From positions 868,001-932,000 of the forward strand of contig JAQFWX010000013.1 of NCBI GenBank assembly GCA_027605045.1: a stretch of 64,000 nucleotides of DNA, given 5' to 3'. The DNA is from Phallus indusiatus (Eukaryota; Basidiomycota; Agaricomycetes; Phallales; Phallaceae). Positions 34,017 through 46,878 of the stretch are shown here, piece after piece. The first letter of the stretch is position 1. Each line of letters begins with the position of its first letter. The notes beneath the pieces were generated by a model. The model saw only the letters and a list, made by a program, of their open reading frames with translations, searched no databases and was not told where the DNA came from. A program made the position numbers and the translations under genes.

Positions 34017-35691
34017 TTAGGGTTCGCTTATATCGTTGAACGATGAAACATCCTGTTAATGAGCAAAGAACGATAACTGTCAGTACAAAAAAAAACCAGC
34101 GCATCGTGTGCAAACTCATGCTTACGTCATGGTCGACAGGTACAACAAACGTGGGAGACTTTCTCTGTTGCATCAATTCGAGCTCATAATGACGCCTCTA
34201 ATAATAACGGGCGTTTTTTTAAAAAAAAGATTGTTAAAAAAAAAAAAACTTCGGACACATACAGGATCATTCGAACCAGGCGCCGTCACTGTGAGATTAA
34301 TTGAACATTCAGTCAACATCAGTTCGCCTCCGTGCTGTCTCCGGAAGGCAGTGCGTTTATTGAGGCTATAGCAAAAAAAAAGAATGGATGAGAAATTTGG
34401 CGGAGAAAAACGGAGATTGCCGGCATACGATGTTAATAGTGAATTGGAGAAAACTGTCAACAGTAAATTAGTGCCATGGCTCGACAAACATGAGTTTTTT
34501 TGTATTGCATACATTTGGGGTAAACCATGAGAATTGAGAAGTAAATGACTGTGGGGGTTTTGTGGTTAGTGTTGAGGTATGGGATGTGCATATATGCCCG
34601 TTACTTACGAGTATCAGGAAGGAATAAGGACTAAATGGCAAGTTCAGCATTCTGAAAACAAGTTACCCCAAAGAGAAAAACGTACACAGGCTAAAATAGC
34701 CATAGCGCATAGGCTATAATTCTTGTCAGTTCAAGGTTGAGAGAAAAGCTCGTAAAAAAAAGGACCTCGTTAGGGATCCTATTTCTGTAACTGTCTGTCA
34801 GTATATTGCGAATTCTGAGCGAACAAGCAAATTTACCAATGGCATATGTAGCCAGCTTGTCAACAACACGTCGAGTTCTAATTAAATATATATCTGAAGA
34901 ATCGCCTTGAAAAACGAACGACTTACGAGGGACAAGGGGGTCGATAGCGCAGGAGATAGAAACAGGATGCTACGGTATTCAGAAGATCCACAGATACGTT
35001 TATGCTCAACAACACGTCGATGATCCATCTGTAGTCATGCACATAGGTCCCGATTGACTGTTGTCCCCGCGATACGACCATAATACCTAATGCGAATCCA
35101 AAGGCGACTCGTAACAGGGCGCCGAACCATGCGATTGAGGGGACAATCCATGAGCCCGATATGACACGTATTCGGTGAGCAAAGAAACACTAGGGAATTT
35201 TGGTGAGGATATAACCCCAAGAGAAAAGTGTTGGACTAGCGAACGCTACCTGAGTTGAGGCGCCTATGAACGACGTGAGCGGTATGCTCATTGCCAGCGG
35301 CCATGATGACATGTCAATGCTGCTGACGTTGCCGTAGTTGATGACAGTGAGGGAATACAATAAGAACCAGATGAACGCCGTATGAATTGTGTCCGCAAGG
35401 CTACGTATAGTAGTTTAGTCGATTTGGGATTTCGAAAATGAATTACATTCAAATGGACGGACCATACTAATCCCACCTTTGGAATAGTAAGGGGGTCAAC
35501 ATACACTGGACAAGGATGATTCAAGGAGGAAGACAAACCAATCCTCGCAACCATATAGCGTCTTTGAATTTCTTCTCCGTATAGATGACTGCTTGAACAC
35601 AGGTTGAGCCATACAAGGCCGTCGCAAAGAGAATGCCAATCTCCAAAGAACCAAGAGTATTGTTTAGACCGAGCCCGGGGTTACTGGCCAT
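34017..35691 (-). CDS. DUF6534-type multi-pass membrane protein
   Basis: This is an agaricomycete integral membrane protein with about seven predicted helices and no known function. By-eye splicing runs from MASNPGLGLNNTLGSLEIG (ATG 35691-35689) through LFATALYGSTCVQAVIYT, ADTIHTAFIWFLLYSLTVI, SWPLAMSIPLTSFIGASTQ, CFFAHRIRVISGSW, a helix ending FGFALGIMVV, the segment DVLLSINVSVDLLNTVASC, RRVVDKLATYAIEIGSLT, LCAMAILACV and FFSNSLLTSYAG. The NSLL motif after the last helix is typical of the family. The cytosolic tail ends VDHDDVSSFNDISEP with stop TAA at 34017-34019. About eight introns are needed, all with sensible phases. A TATA-like run (TTTTATATATAT) lies about 75 bp upstream. A second relative is at 54601-56096. 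Confidence 0.75.
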
Positions 35692-36672
35692 GGCACGTCA
35701 CGAAAAGTAGTTGAAGGAAGGGGAATAGAGGTGTTTTGGAGTGACAGTAAAGCTATTGGACGGATAATATATATAAAACTGAGCTCGGAGAGCCACGCCA
35801 GCTAAAAAATTTTACGGCCTTCTTTTTAGTGTTAACTGTAGGTGCCGAGTCCCGAATGGATCACTTCATGCAAGATGGTTCCGATAAAGAATCGAGAGCC
35901 TGATAGGAATCTTGTTCCGTGCTCAGGGTTGTACACGAAAATGACATACATAGCATTCTCAATACCGATAAAGAAGCAACTCTCGCAGTTCAGAAGTAAA
36001 ATGTATTGGTGTCCTTTTTTCTTCTCTTCGTCAAAATGTCTCTTGCGAGTTGATTAATTATCATCCGGAAATTCGCTAGCATATCTTTGAATACGCCTTT
36101 ATGAAGCCTGTAGCGGCAGAAACTATTACCGGGAGCAAAAAAAGGCAGTGCGCGTGGAAGCTGTAAGAGACCTCTGAAAAGGCTGTGATCGCTGACCGCA
36201 GTGGTGCCCAGGTGACCGCCCGTGACTCCGAGAGCGAAGGCCGCTTAACCTCTTTCATCCGCTTTCACAATTAGTGAACGATAATGAAAATTCAAATATT
36301 CAAAAGCCACAGGCAGGGTTGCAGATTCGTCCTCAAATTCCCTTTATCGGAACAAGCTCAGGCCCATATGATAATAAAGACGAATATGGCCTGTGTTAAG
36401 ACTTGGAGCCAAACAAATAAATTACATATGTGATACAAATTGAAGAAGAGGTTCTTTTTTGTTGTCCACAAAATACGCCTTTAACAGCTATTTAGAGACA
36501 TTTCACGCTAGTGAAGAACTTTTCGGCCCATCAATGCATCACTTTCCTGTCTCTCGCTTACCAGCGCTAGAAAAATCTCAGTTCACTTTTCCTCGATCTC
36601 ACTCCAGATTTTGTCGCAAGGTGGCTCCGCAGTGACTCATGGGAGAAAAATTTACATTCTTTGAACTTCATT
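35692..36672. other. Intergenic, no gene recognised
   Basis: It holds the DUF6534 promoter on the left and the 3' flank of the Smr gene on the right. The short open frames (35842-36057 plus, 36076-36258 minus) carry no motif. Confidence 0.45.
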
Positions 36673-38735
36673 TCATTTCATATTGATAATGAGTATTCCA
36701 GGGTTGCTGCCAGACTCGTACACCTGCATCTTCTGACTTTGTAAAACATCAACTCGGATAGAAATTTGTATACCAACGAGGAGGACTTACGCTTCGAACA
36801 TTGATTTTATGAAAGGCTTCAAGTCCGATTTTCCGTTCGCTGAATGTATTCCTTGTCCAACAATGACATGAAGTTGGTGTCCGCCTTTCAGTTGAACTTC
36901 TCGTAAAGCGTTCTCGACCACTTTCAGCGCCTCTTCCTTTTTTAGCAAATGAACGTCAACTCTCGATGTTCCTGGTCTATTCCTTGCTACAAAACAAACA
37001 CATTTCAATGACCATTGCATGTATGGGAATAGATCAGAAATAACAAACCTCGAAAGAAGAGTTTTGCTGCTTTCTTGTCCTCGCGATCCGCTTCCTTTGC
37101 ATATTCCCGCATTGCACATTTTATTCGGAATGCTTCAGCTGAACGTCGGGTATTTAGAGCATTTTTTCTTTTCTCTCCTAGCGCCGTCACTTTCCGCTTA
37201 GCTTCAAGGCCTTTTCTACGATGTTCTTCTGCGCGTTGATCAATTACCCTCATGTTTCCCTCCAATTCCGAAAGGCCGACAGTCGTGGAACTAGCGGTCT
37301 CCGAGGGTTCGTACACGAGCAGATCTTTCAAATATCTCCTTTGTTCTCGCAGTTCTCTCTTATCGTAGCTGTTTTCCTGCGGTGAGCCTGGAACGACTTC
37401 AATCTGCTCGGCCAGCTCAGTTCCATCCACGGCCGACACAAACTTTTCAACTCGAACATAAGTCTGGGAAACATAGTCCTGCGGAATAAGATTCGGCCTC
37501 AGCTCAACCCGCGCAGATTGAGTTTGGGCTGTGTTGAAAAGAACGAGTGCGTTGTTATCGACATCATCATTGTCCAACGAAGACTCTTCTGCAATATTGA
37601 GGTCATCATCGCCCATGTCTTCGATTGCCGCTGATGTATCCAGAAAAATGTTGAACTGTTCTTCAAAGTCCAATGGGGCCCTTGCAGTTGAACTCGACGC
37701 TCCAGAGAGGACAGTCATCCGAGCAAGAGTATAATCCGAATCCGTGTCCGAATCGGAAAATGTCGACTCAGCTGGAGTATGAAACGACAAATTCTCGTCC
37801 GAAAAGACTGTTCTGTGTCTGTCGAGCCTCTCTGCTAATCCATCGTCTGAATGTTTTGGAGATTGCGAGACTCTCCGAATGTTATTTCTTGTGAGAGGAA
37901 GCAGAAATACGGGAGCTGGTAGAACTTCTTCCATTGGTGCGACATCTCGTGTATAATTCGGATTTATGCCATTTCCGGAAATTGCTATTCTCTTGGTTTC
38001 ACCCGATGATTTCGCAACATCTTTGTAAAGCGGTGTGGAATGACGATGCGTGACTGTATCGACGAACGTAACATGTGAAGACCCAACTCGTGGTTTGCGC
38101 AGCTGCGTGGTCTCGGATGGATAAACCTTGATGCGTTCGGAATTGTCATTGTACTGAACACCGCCATTATTACTGCCTCTAAAGGCAGTGGAAGCTTGCT
38201 TGGTAGCCATCGTTTCTGCATCAGGTCGACGGGCATCTCTAGACGAAGGACTACTTTCGTTGAACGCTAGCCCACCATTGTTTCGTGATCCGTGGCGAAG
38301 TCTCTGATTGATCACGTCCGCACTCTCTCTTCTCGATTGTGATGACTCCGTGCCGCTTCGCCGTTCACGACGGTCTGAATAACGATATTCGCCATTGTCC
38401 TGAGACGCCTGCAACGCGAAAGACGTTGTCCACCCTATGTAAGGAAATATCCCCCAAATGATATGTTGCGCGAGCAAAACGTCAAACAGGGCGTACACCG
38501 AGAGGAGCGTGAAAACCGTTATAAGCCTTGGATCGTCGATTTGATGACGTCGCCTGCCGTGTCCGGGGAAGAGAGTGGGAGTTGCCGTGAAATGGACTGC
38601 TATGCCAGCAAGCAAACCTGAAACGACGCGAATGATGATTTCGTGTTCATGGACTCCGAGTGAGGATACAATGATTGTGCGAGCACATGTCAGACATAAC
38701 AGTATGCCTGCTGTCGTTAACGTTGTTAGAGACAT
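36673..38735 (-). CDS. Membrane-anchored Smr-domain protein
   Basis: A long first exon starts MSLTTLTTAGILLCLTCAR (ATG 38735-38733). Three hydrophobic stretches lie within the first 110 residues (residues about 5-25, 37-55 and 73-98). A roughly 370-residue acidic, Ser-rich disordered region follows, then a charged coiled-coil-like segment with an REYAKEADREDKKAAKLFF helix. Two short downstream exons complete a C-terminal Smr domain: SRVDVHLLKKEEALKVVENAL, the glycine loop VIVGQGIHSANGKSDLKPF, and SNPGILIINMK before the stop at 36673-36675. Smr domains are nucleic-acid nucleases or binders, with a DxH motif (here DVH) and a GxG loop (GQG). The combination with N-terminal membrane helices suggests an ER- or organelle-surface RNA function, which is inference. 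Confidence 0.75.
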
Positions 38736-41700
38736 TCATGGGATTCTAGTCGTTTGAGTCAGGGTTTTGTATAACGTGTAGAATGGGGGCGAAACAAGCG
38801 AAAGCCGCGCGGCCATTGCCACTGGCAGTTGGGTTGTTTGTTCTCTTTGTGAGGCCTCGAGGTGGACCTACGATGATCTACAAGACAGGAAACCTTTGTT
38901 TTATTGTTTACGTGGGAGGCAAGTCGATATACATCCTACATCGAGTTCTTCTGTGACTGCTGACGCGTTCAGAAACAAAAAACACTACAAGCATTCTAGC
39001 TGAATAGAGACTCGCGCTGATTGCATTGTGCTTTTGTATGTCGCGTCGGCATTGCGGTAATCATCGCTGTCTTTAGCAACCGATAGCGATAGAGTTTTTC
39101 TCCCCAAAAGGACGTCGACCAACTAAGCGGAGGGATTTGAACAAAATCCTCTCAAGAGAAGCCCCCTTAAATTATAATTTGGTGGCGTGGATTCGCGGAC
39201 GATTTTGCTTTTCTTGTTTTTTTTCTTATCTGCGCGGAACAAAGCGGATTTGGGGTAAGTATAGATCGTCCAATTGAGTTGCGATTTAGAAAATCCTGTC
39301 ACTGAATTTTAATATGGTCTAGCACTCGTCGTATGTAGCACATGATGCGTGGTCATGGCATGATGATGGGATGATGATGATGGACAACAGTAGTACCCCT
39401 ACAATGCCGCAACATTCACCCGCAATGTCCACAATTCACAAATTGGCTGGACTTCTCTCAGCGTGACTGGTTAGGATTTCTTCATTTATACGTGTATCCA
39501 AAATACAATTTAACTCTTTCGGATTCTAGGGTGCACCATCACGCCAACTTGAGAGAGAATACCGTAATCCTCGTGCTCAAGGTCGTAAAGATGTCACAAA
39601 AAAGGTAAAATGCCGACATAAACCTTTTTTCAACATCCCATTATCTACTTGGAAGGGACCAATGTAAGCACATTGTCCGGGTGAAATAATATCTAATCAT
39701 ATCTTATAATTCAAAAGTCTGATTCCATTCCATTTTCAAAAAAAGGACAATTGATTTGGTATTCTATTTCCCCAAACTGTCTTCCCCTTCCTCCAAAGTA
39801 TGTAATCTAACGTCCCATTGCTAAAACTCTCATTGAATTCCAGAATATGTGATCTATATATAGATTCCGGATGATAGCCTTGCTATTATGGCTGACAGGC
39901 GTGGATACTGTATAGCGATATCGGAAAAAAAATCCCTCTCACATATTCACGGGTTGGATACTAAATAATACGGATTCTTCCTTGAATCGCGTATGCAACA
40001 ACATTTACATACTTTGAGGGGATTCTGCATATTCTGGGAGTCAGAGCCATGGCCCGTGGCGGCGGCCGCGGGTCCACCCACTGGGTGACGCAACGTTTAG
40101 TTTGCCCTACGCCCATAAATGCACTTTGACACGAGGCCAGTGTTTCATAACAATATTATATCCTTTCTAGGCAACTGTGGCGCCGTAGCATTTTCATATG
40201 TCAATGTGGTTATAGCATCAGAGCCTCACTATTCCGACATGAGCCATAAACGGAAAGTGTGCGTACAGGCCATTGACAGTGTGTATAATGATGTATCCTT
40301 TCGCCTCAATTTGTTTTCTCATGCTTGTATCTAATTATTAGCTTAAATAAAGAACAAAGTGAAACATGTTCAATGCGCTTTTCCCGGTAGGACTCATTAA
40401 GCTTACCGCAACGCCATCAGACCAGTATTTTGGTCGTCGAACTCAGGCTTTCCAGTCATTGATCTTCATGGCTCCAAGTTCAGTTCGGCGGATATGATTT
40501 TACTTTGATGATTGTGTTCGTCTAGCGAATGTTTGATTGAGCTCATCACAGCATTCAAGATGAGCTGAACTGACAGCTCAAAGAGATCGCAAGCACACTG
40601 GATCTAAATTTTGACCGACTTCCCATCAAGTTAGCACCTCAATGAACCAATGTTTATGTTACTGACAGAAAATCACTGAATGGTGCGTCGTTGATAGGTT
40701 TATACGGCGGGGAGTAATATACTCTACTAATATCTTAACCTATGCAAGAGGCACACATCCTCTGCTTTTGCACTGCTATGCCAAGCTGCAAGATCGCTAA
40801 TCGGAAAATACTTAATTTTGGATGTTTTTGTTTATGGAGGGAGTGTTCGATCTATTATTGTTGCTTGACGACTCGGATTCACCCTATAACCAAGGGGAAT
40901 AATCTCACTCATGATGATGTCGTAGTAAGATAAACCGGGTCAATTACACAGTAAAATGGTTGAACTGACACATGCCCCAAGATTATACCTCTTATATGAG
41001 AAGGCAAACCAAATGGCAAAGAGAGATGATTTACATGTCTTCACGGCACCGAATTTGAAGGCAAATACTTTATTCACCAGTGATATCAAAATGGGCCCCG
41101 AGTCATACAGAATAATGGTCTTGTTATTTCGTATCCAATGATCCAGGATATCCTCATAATCTTCCATATAAGCATAGCAACTAAACCAAGTGAGAATTCA
41201 AAAGCAGAGGAGCCGCTAACGCTTATTTGTGATATATCCTTTAAATCCAGATCAAATTGCAGTCTTCGGAGCCGAAATCGGCTAAGAACCAACGGGGAAT
41301 CCGTCTGCGTTATTTGTTATGCTGTTGTGTTTACATTACATATTCTGTAACTAGGACGGCGAGTCATTAGCCCGCTGATCGCGAAAAGAGAGAGACCATC
41401 AGTGACAAAAATGCGAACTGCAAAACCAAACATATAAAGCCGTGGACTAGACACGGCGATGGATCATGGATGTGTCACGGTGTCGATTTTGGCATTGCAA
41501 ACCAAGAGTTTTCGGAAGTCTATTGCCGAAAGCCAGGTCGCTGAGAAAAAAAGAGACGGTCGTCGCATCGGAAAAATGGAATTCCATGTGCACCAGATCA
41601 TTCCGCCGAAATAAATTGCCAGAGCCTGTGTTTAAAGAGTCAAGTGAGTTCTTTCACCGGCCGTACCCCTGAAAGAGCTGGTACATATATGATAAACGCG

Positions 41701-44700
41701 CGTCCGACGTCGCCCGAGTTGCCTTCTCGTCGTCAGCTGGAATGTTTGAAGTGCGGTCACCTGTTTCTACCATATGGGTATTCCTCATTCAATTGATTTA
41801 GAATTCCGAAGAGGTATATGTTGTATAATTTACAATCACCACGTTTTTTGACGCTGTTTTAGGACATCAAATATCAATATCATATGGGGCCGGCAAGTTG
41901 AGACTTCAAAAAAAGGGGCCTATCCTGTGTGCAGTGTTACCAAAGCCCCATAAAATAATGAACTCCCAGGTGACTCCATTCATATATCTCATCTCATTTT
42001 TGGAAAGGCTTTGGCTGAGCAAAAATCAGAGCCAGCGACGTTGGCGGTCCGTCCTTTCCTTCAAGTTTGACGCGGGGATATTGCCATGAATGTGAGCTTC
42101 TCACAGAGGCGTTCGCACAAAAGTTGTATGTATATATATATGCAAAGCAGCCGCCAGGATATTACATAAAAGAGGACTGCCGTCTGGATTTTTGATGACG
42201 CTCATTGATTGCTCATTGATGTCGAGTTGCGGCCCCATGTGCGATTCAGTATAGCCTTCATCTAGCCCAGGCATGGTCGTACCGCATTAGACTTTTTTGT
42301 CCCCTGGAAAGGCTATCAAAACGTATCGGACTCATGACTCTGAATCATGAACTTTTGGACTAGCACAACTCGGAACTCCATATAAGGAATCCGGGCCACC
42401 TTTTTACTAATAATTTTCGGCTGCAGAGATTCGAAGATCAACCTATGGCTTTGGTCAAGGTCGGTTCGTCTAATCTTAAGTAAAGAATTTGATTTTGATG
42501 ATGACACGAGCGTTTTTAAACGGCTCTTCGCTTTTCAGATTTTGGACTCAGTCCAACGGCACGTTTTTCCAAATTTAGATTGCGAGTCAAATAGCTGTGA
42601 GATCTATTTGAAAGGGTTTGTTTTTTAGTCCAGATAGATAGATCTAACAAAGTGCGTACCTTGGTTTATTAGTCATCGTACCTTTTAAGTATGATAACCT
42701 AAATTTCTAAGGTCTTATATGGTCTGGTTTGACACAGAGATCGAGGTTAAAATCGGTCGTAAAGCTTGTACACATTGAAGCATTCGTAAATCTAAAGCAC
42801 TAGGCGCTGACCGAATTGGAATAAATTCTTCGGAATCTTCAAAGGGGGGGAAAAAATAATGATACAACAAACTGACGCGCAGTCAATCCGGGGCATTACT
42901 TTTGAGATGAATTTTCGGTGGATCCGGATGGTCTACCCTTGTACTACACCGGAGTTGCCGGAGCTGCATTCCAAATTGGCTGAACTAGGCAAAATGTGAG
43001 ATTATGACATATTTGCCACGGGTGTTGAATAAATCCAAAACGAGTAAATGGTCGATTTATCGACTATTTTCCCATTAACGTTTGTTTAGGTATGGCAGCA
43101 AACGATGGGTCCAAAAGCTGATTTAGATTCCAGGATGCTGTAGTCGATCTACGCAGGATCTTCTCTCTGTCAGTCTAAAACGACAAACATTGATGTCAGA
43201 AGCGCCAGCAATGAACGCGTATTTGTGCGGAACTCTTAAAATGCCATCTCACCGAGTGAAGAAACTTCGAACGTACCTATTATGGATCTGATTCCGGAGG
43301 ATATCACGCAAAACTATCCCGGGATTATTCTCACACTCTCAGTCCTCGACCAATGCCAGTGCCATAATAAATGGCTGTCAAATGAAAATCTGTAGATTTA
43401 ATCCTCTCAATTTAATGCATTCTTCTTTGGAATCAAAGCTCAAATTGCCTGGGCAGTGGTTTCGGAGTGGCGGAATGATCGCCCATCATGGAGCACGTAT
43501 CATTATCAATAGTTTGAGAACTTCTTGTTTCAAGGTAACTCTTTAACTCTTTAACATGAAATGCACAGTACACATACTGATTACTATAGGTACTCCTAGC
43601 CTCTAGCCGTACCTGTCCAGTCAAGATATAATACTCGCCGATTCTGCGGGGCCGACAAACAACCGAAGGATCTCAGTTAGTTGAACTGAATACGCATGTA
43701 ATGACATCCCAGGCGGAGGCGATGCTTCTGGATGCTCAGCTCGTGATACGAATAAGCACCGTCAAAGTACTCCCCATCACATTCCCGTCAAAGACTGGTT
43801 CCTGTCAATAAGCCAGGTCAATTCAATTTTCTCCCCCTCTCTCATTCTCGTTCTTCCTTTGCGCATGCGCATGCACTCTGCGCTGAGTCGATGATGTAAA
43901 ATAGAACCTTCAGTTCTACCCACGGGTTCAACTTTGAAGAACGTGTGCCTTATTCTGTTCATGCGTGAGTCGGCATTCTTGTGAATTACGATTAGGAAAA
44001 ACATTATATCCTTTCATTGGAAAAGCTGTATTTTTATACTTCATATTGTCCGTTAAAGGTGCGACTAATCATCAGAACTGGTATTCTTTACGCCCTGGCA
44101 GACATTTGATTCCGGCGAGTCGCATGGCTGGTGAGAAAGTACAAATTGAGGTACGACAGCACCACTCATGTAACTCATGGTGAGGTATTTTTCACAAATA
44201 GCAAGAGCCATGGCCTCAAATGCTGCTATATAGTACTATCACCCCATAAATAAATGTGTGCGTGGTGTTCACCACCCGGATCTTTTTCCCTCCATCATTC
44301 ATTTCTTTGGAACCGTGTAAAACAAATTCTTCTATTCGCGCATACTTCGTTAGCCGAATGCAAGGCATACGAGAAAATCATATCTCAATATTCTTCAAAT
44401 TCCAATTTGAAAAAAAATTTACGAATCGATATGACCCGGTCAACTAAGTATGTACACAGTGTATGCTGGGAAAAAAATGTCAATACTGTTTAGGATGATG
44501 ACGCGCTGTGTGTTCTAGTGGCCATGCTGACGGTATATTTATTTGGAGTGACAATCTATCAATCAATTTAGAGTCCTAAGCGAACGGTATTTATATACAC
44601 ACATGCGTGCTCTAATCATATGCCTTAATGTCCCAGGGCAACTGTATGTACTAGTATATGTCACTGCACTAATACTAGTCCGCTTTTTCTAAACGACTAC

Positions 44701-45395
44701 AATTTGCACAATTATTGACCGAATTATTATTTAATTCAAGTGGTTCTTCGATTCCCTTCTCTTCTTTTCAACCATGTCACGTACATAATTTGCTCTTGGG
44801 TTCTTCGAAAACTCAATGCACACAATATTAGTTACCACATACGGATGTCGTCCTGAAAGAGTTAAATCTCGGATTTATCTGTGGGGCCAAGATGCTGCGC
44901 TGCCCATGATCACTTGTGAAAACGTGCATATAAATGTACATTACATAGATATATATATTGCGTTACATTCAGCATCCTAATTGGGACACCTTTTAAATTT
45001 TGTACTGAATAAACAAGTTAAACATCCGGATGAGCCAATTCAATGCTCCTCTACCTTTTCCTTCCTCTCAACACGTGAATCTAATTGTGAATCGGACAGA
45101 TTTATCTGGCTCATTCCTGGCACTGAATAGAAATCCTCCGATGCGCTGAGGCTCGTCGGTTCCCTTTATACGCCTCAAGCGCTCGTGCGGCACACTTTGA
45201 CCTGAGCTTTGCCCGATTTGGACACCGACCTGATCGATCTCCCGATCTACTGGGTTATGTAATAGTTCCCTCAAAAATGATTCCGGTTAGGTTCCGGCTA
45301 TGAGAATCACAACTGCTGTCAAAAGGCCGAGGCGAACTTTTTGGTGGTACAAGTGCCGCCAAGAACAAACTGATATTCAATGTCTTCGTCTCTTT
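38736..45395. other. Gene desert
   Basis: For over 6.5 kb I see only short frames (under 80 codons) without motifs, signal peptides or convincing splice pairs. A GGCGGCGGCCGCGGG island at about 40057-40072 stands out in AT-rich surroundings. ATG/GAT microsatellites occur near 39352-39382. No terminal repeats, transposase piece or tRNA fold was found. Confidence 0.45.
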
Positions 45396-46355
45396 CTAAA
45401 TATAATATATAAAGGAATAATCTGGACGGAAAAAAAAGAAGAGTAATGTTGATATCACAAATATAAAGCGGAGACTATACAATGTAAAAGATGACTCGGA
45501 TGGATGTAAAAGAAAAGAGAGAACAATACTATGTATATGACAGGATAAAAGAAACAACAGGATCAATGAAGTGTAAAAACAAAAAGAAAAAAAGAAACGA
45601 AAAACAATTATGTAAGGCGAATGAAAGCGATAGAAACACAAAAGTATTGCAGGGTAACCGGAAGAGCACCGGCGGCTCCGTTTTCTTTTGAAGGGATCGT
45701 CAACACAAGGGTTACGTGTTTACGCGCGTATCTATGTGACGCCCCGAGAGAAAAGACTTGAAATCTGGTTTGAGTAGTTGATGGACGTTGGTATAGTGAT
45801 TATGCCATGAAAAACCAAAAGCGAAGTAGTTGCGAAGGAGCCAGCAGCAGGAAAAAGGTGAAAAAGAAAAAAGCCCAAACACCAAATATGCACGGAATAA
45901 GAAGAGGATATAAGATTGAAGTGAAACCAGACGGAAATAAGTTGTATAGTGTAACAGAGCAAGGATCCAGAGCAGCCGGAAAAGAGAAAAGAAAAGGTAA
46001 AAAACAAGATGAGATGCACAAGAAGGAAATCATTCCAGAGGCTGACAACAGGATCCGGAGAGAGTAAAGGACATCACCAAGATGATAGAGTAGATAAGGA
46101 TACTCCGTGTATGTGTGTATAACGATGAGGGTGACGATGAGATTTCGGTATCGATAGCATTTGGTGTACCGGATGATGTGTGCACGAGAAGCATCCAAAA
46201 CAAAGTCCAAAAGAAAAAAAAAAGGGTAATACGTGAGATAAATAGGGCTGTGTGCGTAATAGTACAACTGCCATGTTTGGGCACTGCGACGAGTGTCAGT
46301 CAGTGTGGCTTGTATAGTCATCCCATGGCCGTATTTTGTTGATAGAGCGCCCATG
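45396..46355. repeat. Purine-rich (plus strand) low-complexity tract
   Basis: The plus strand is strongly A/G-rich with many AAAAGAAA-type words, so the minus strand is T/C-rich. This skew alone opens long frames on both strands: a 184-codon hydrophobic frame at 45800-46354 (-) and a Lys/Arg-rich 86-codon frame at 45807-46067 (+). Neither shows a domain or splice context, so I call low complexity rather than genes. Confidence 0.5.
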
Positions 46356-46834
46356 CAGGAGAGTTTTATCTGGATATGGCCGGGGGTGGTAGAGCTATTT
46401 GTCTACTGTAGCCAAAAACGTTGGACGGCATGCTAGCAATGCGAGAGGCCGGCCTTTACTTAGCAGATGCTTTCATCCCAAGCTAAGCTGAGCTCCCAAC
46501 GGATCCCGGTTCAGATAAAGTTCGTCTTCATGTAATCAATGAAGAAAGAAAACTCCATGATGCAAGGGTGGGTAGCGCTTCCAACGAAACCGGGTAAAGA
46601 CACAATGACAGCCAAAAAAAAACAAAGCAGAAGAGTCCCAAATTTTTGACAAGTGATGTTAGGCGTTTGAGTCAACCGGGGATGGCGTTGATGTTAAACC
46701 AATAACCCATGGCCGATGATCTCAATCAAGAAATGTAACCAATCCTCCCGATAATCCGCAAGGTTGTGTTCCAGTCCGGTTATAGTGATGGTGGTTGAGG
46801 GGAGCGATGAAGTATTGGCCGGGGTGAATACAAG

Positions 46835-46865
46835 ATGATGATGATGATAATGATGATAATGATGG
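46835..46865. repeat. GAT/AAT trinucleotide microsatellite
   Basis: An interrupted run of GAT and AAT units lies just downstream of the stop of the minus-strand gene at 46879. It would fall in that gene's 3' untranslated region. Confidence 0.7.
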
Positions 46866-46878
46866 TGTTTATATAGCA

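Noticed and set aside
37005..37119. Frame reading through from the Smr first exon into LLFLIYSHTCNGH
   Set aside because: This is intron sequence. The donor GTTTGT and acceptor TTTTGTAG restore the Smr domain in frame.
39133..39170. TTCAAATCC-type word on the minus strand suggesting a tRNA end
   Set aside because: The loop sequence is not a canonical T loop and no cloverleaf can be drawn.
45807..46067. 86-codon Lys/Arg-rich plus-strand ORF
   Set aside because: It is a product of the A/G-rich tract, with no flanking exons or domain.
45800..46354. 184-codon hydrophobic minus-strand ORF
   Set aside because: It is explained by T/C-rich low complexity. It has no motif, and overlapping frames are open on both strands for the same reason.
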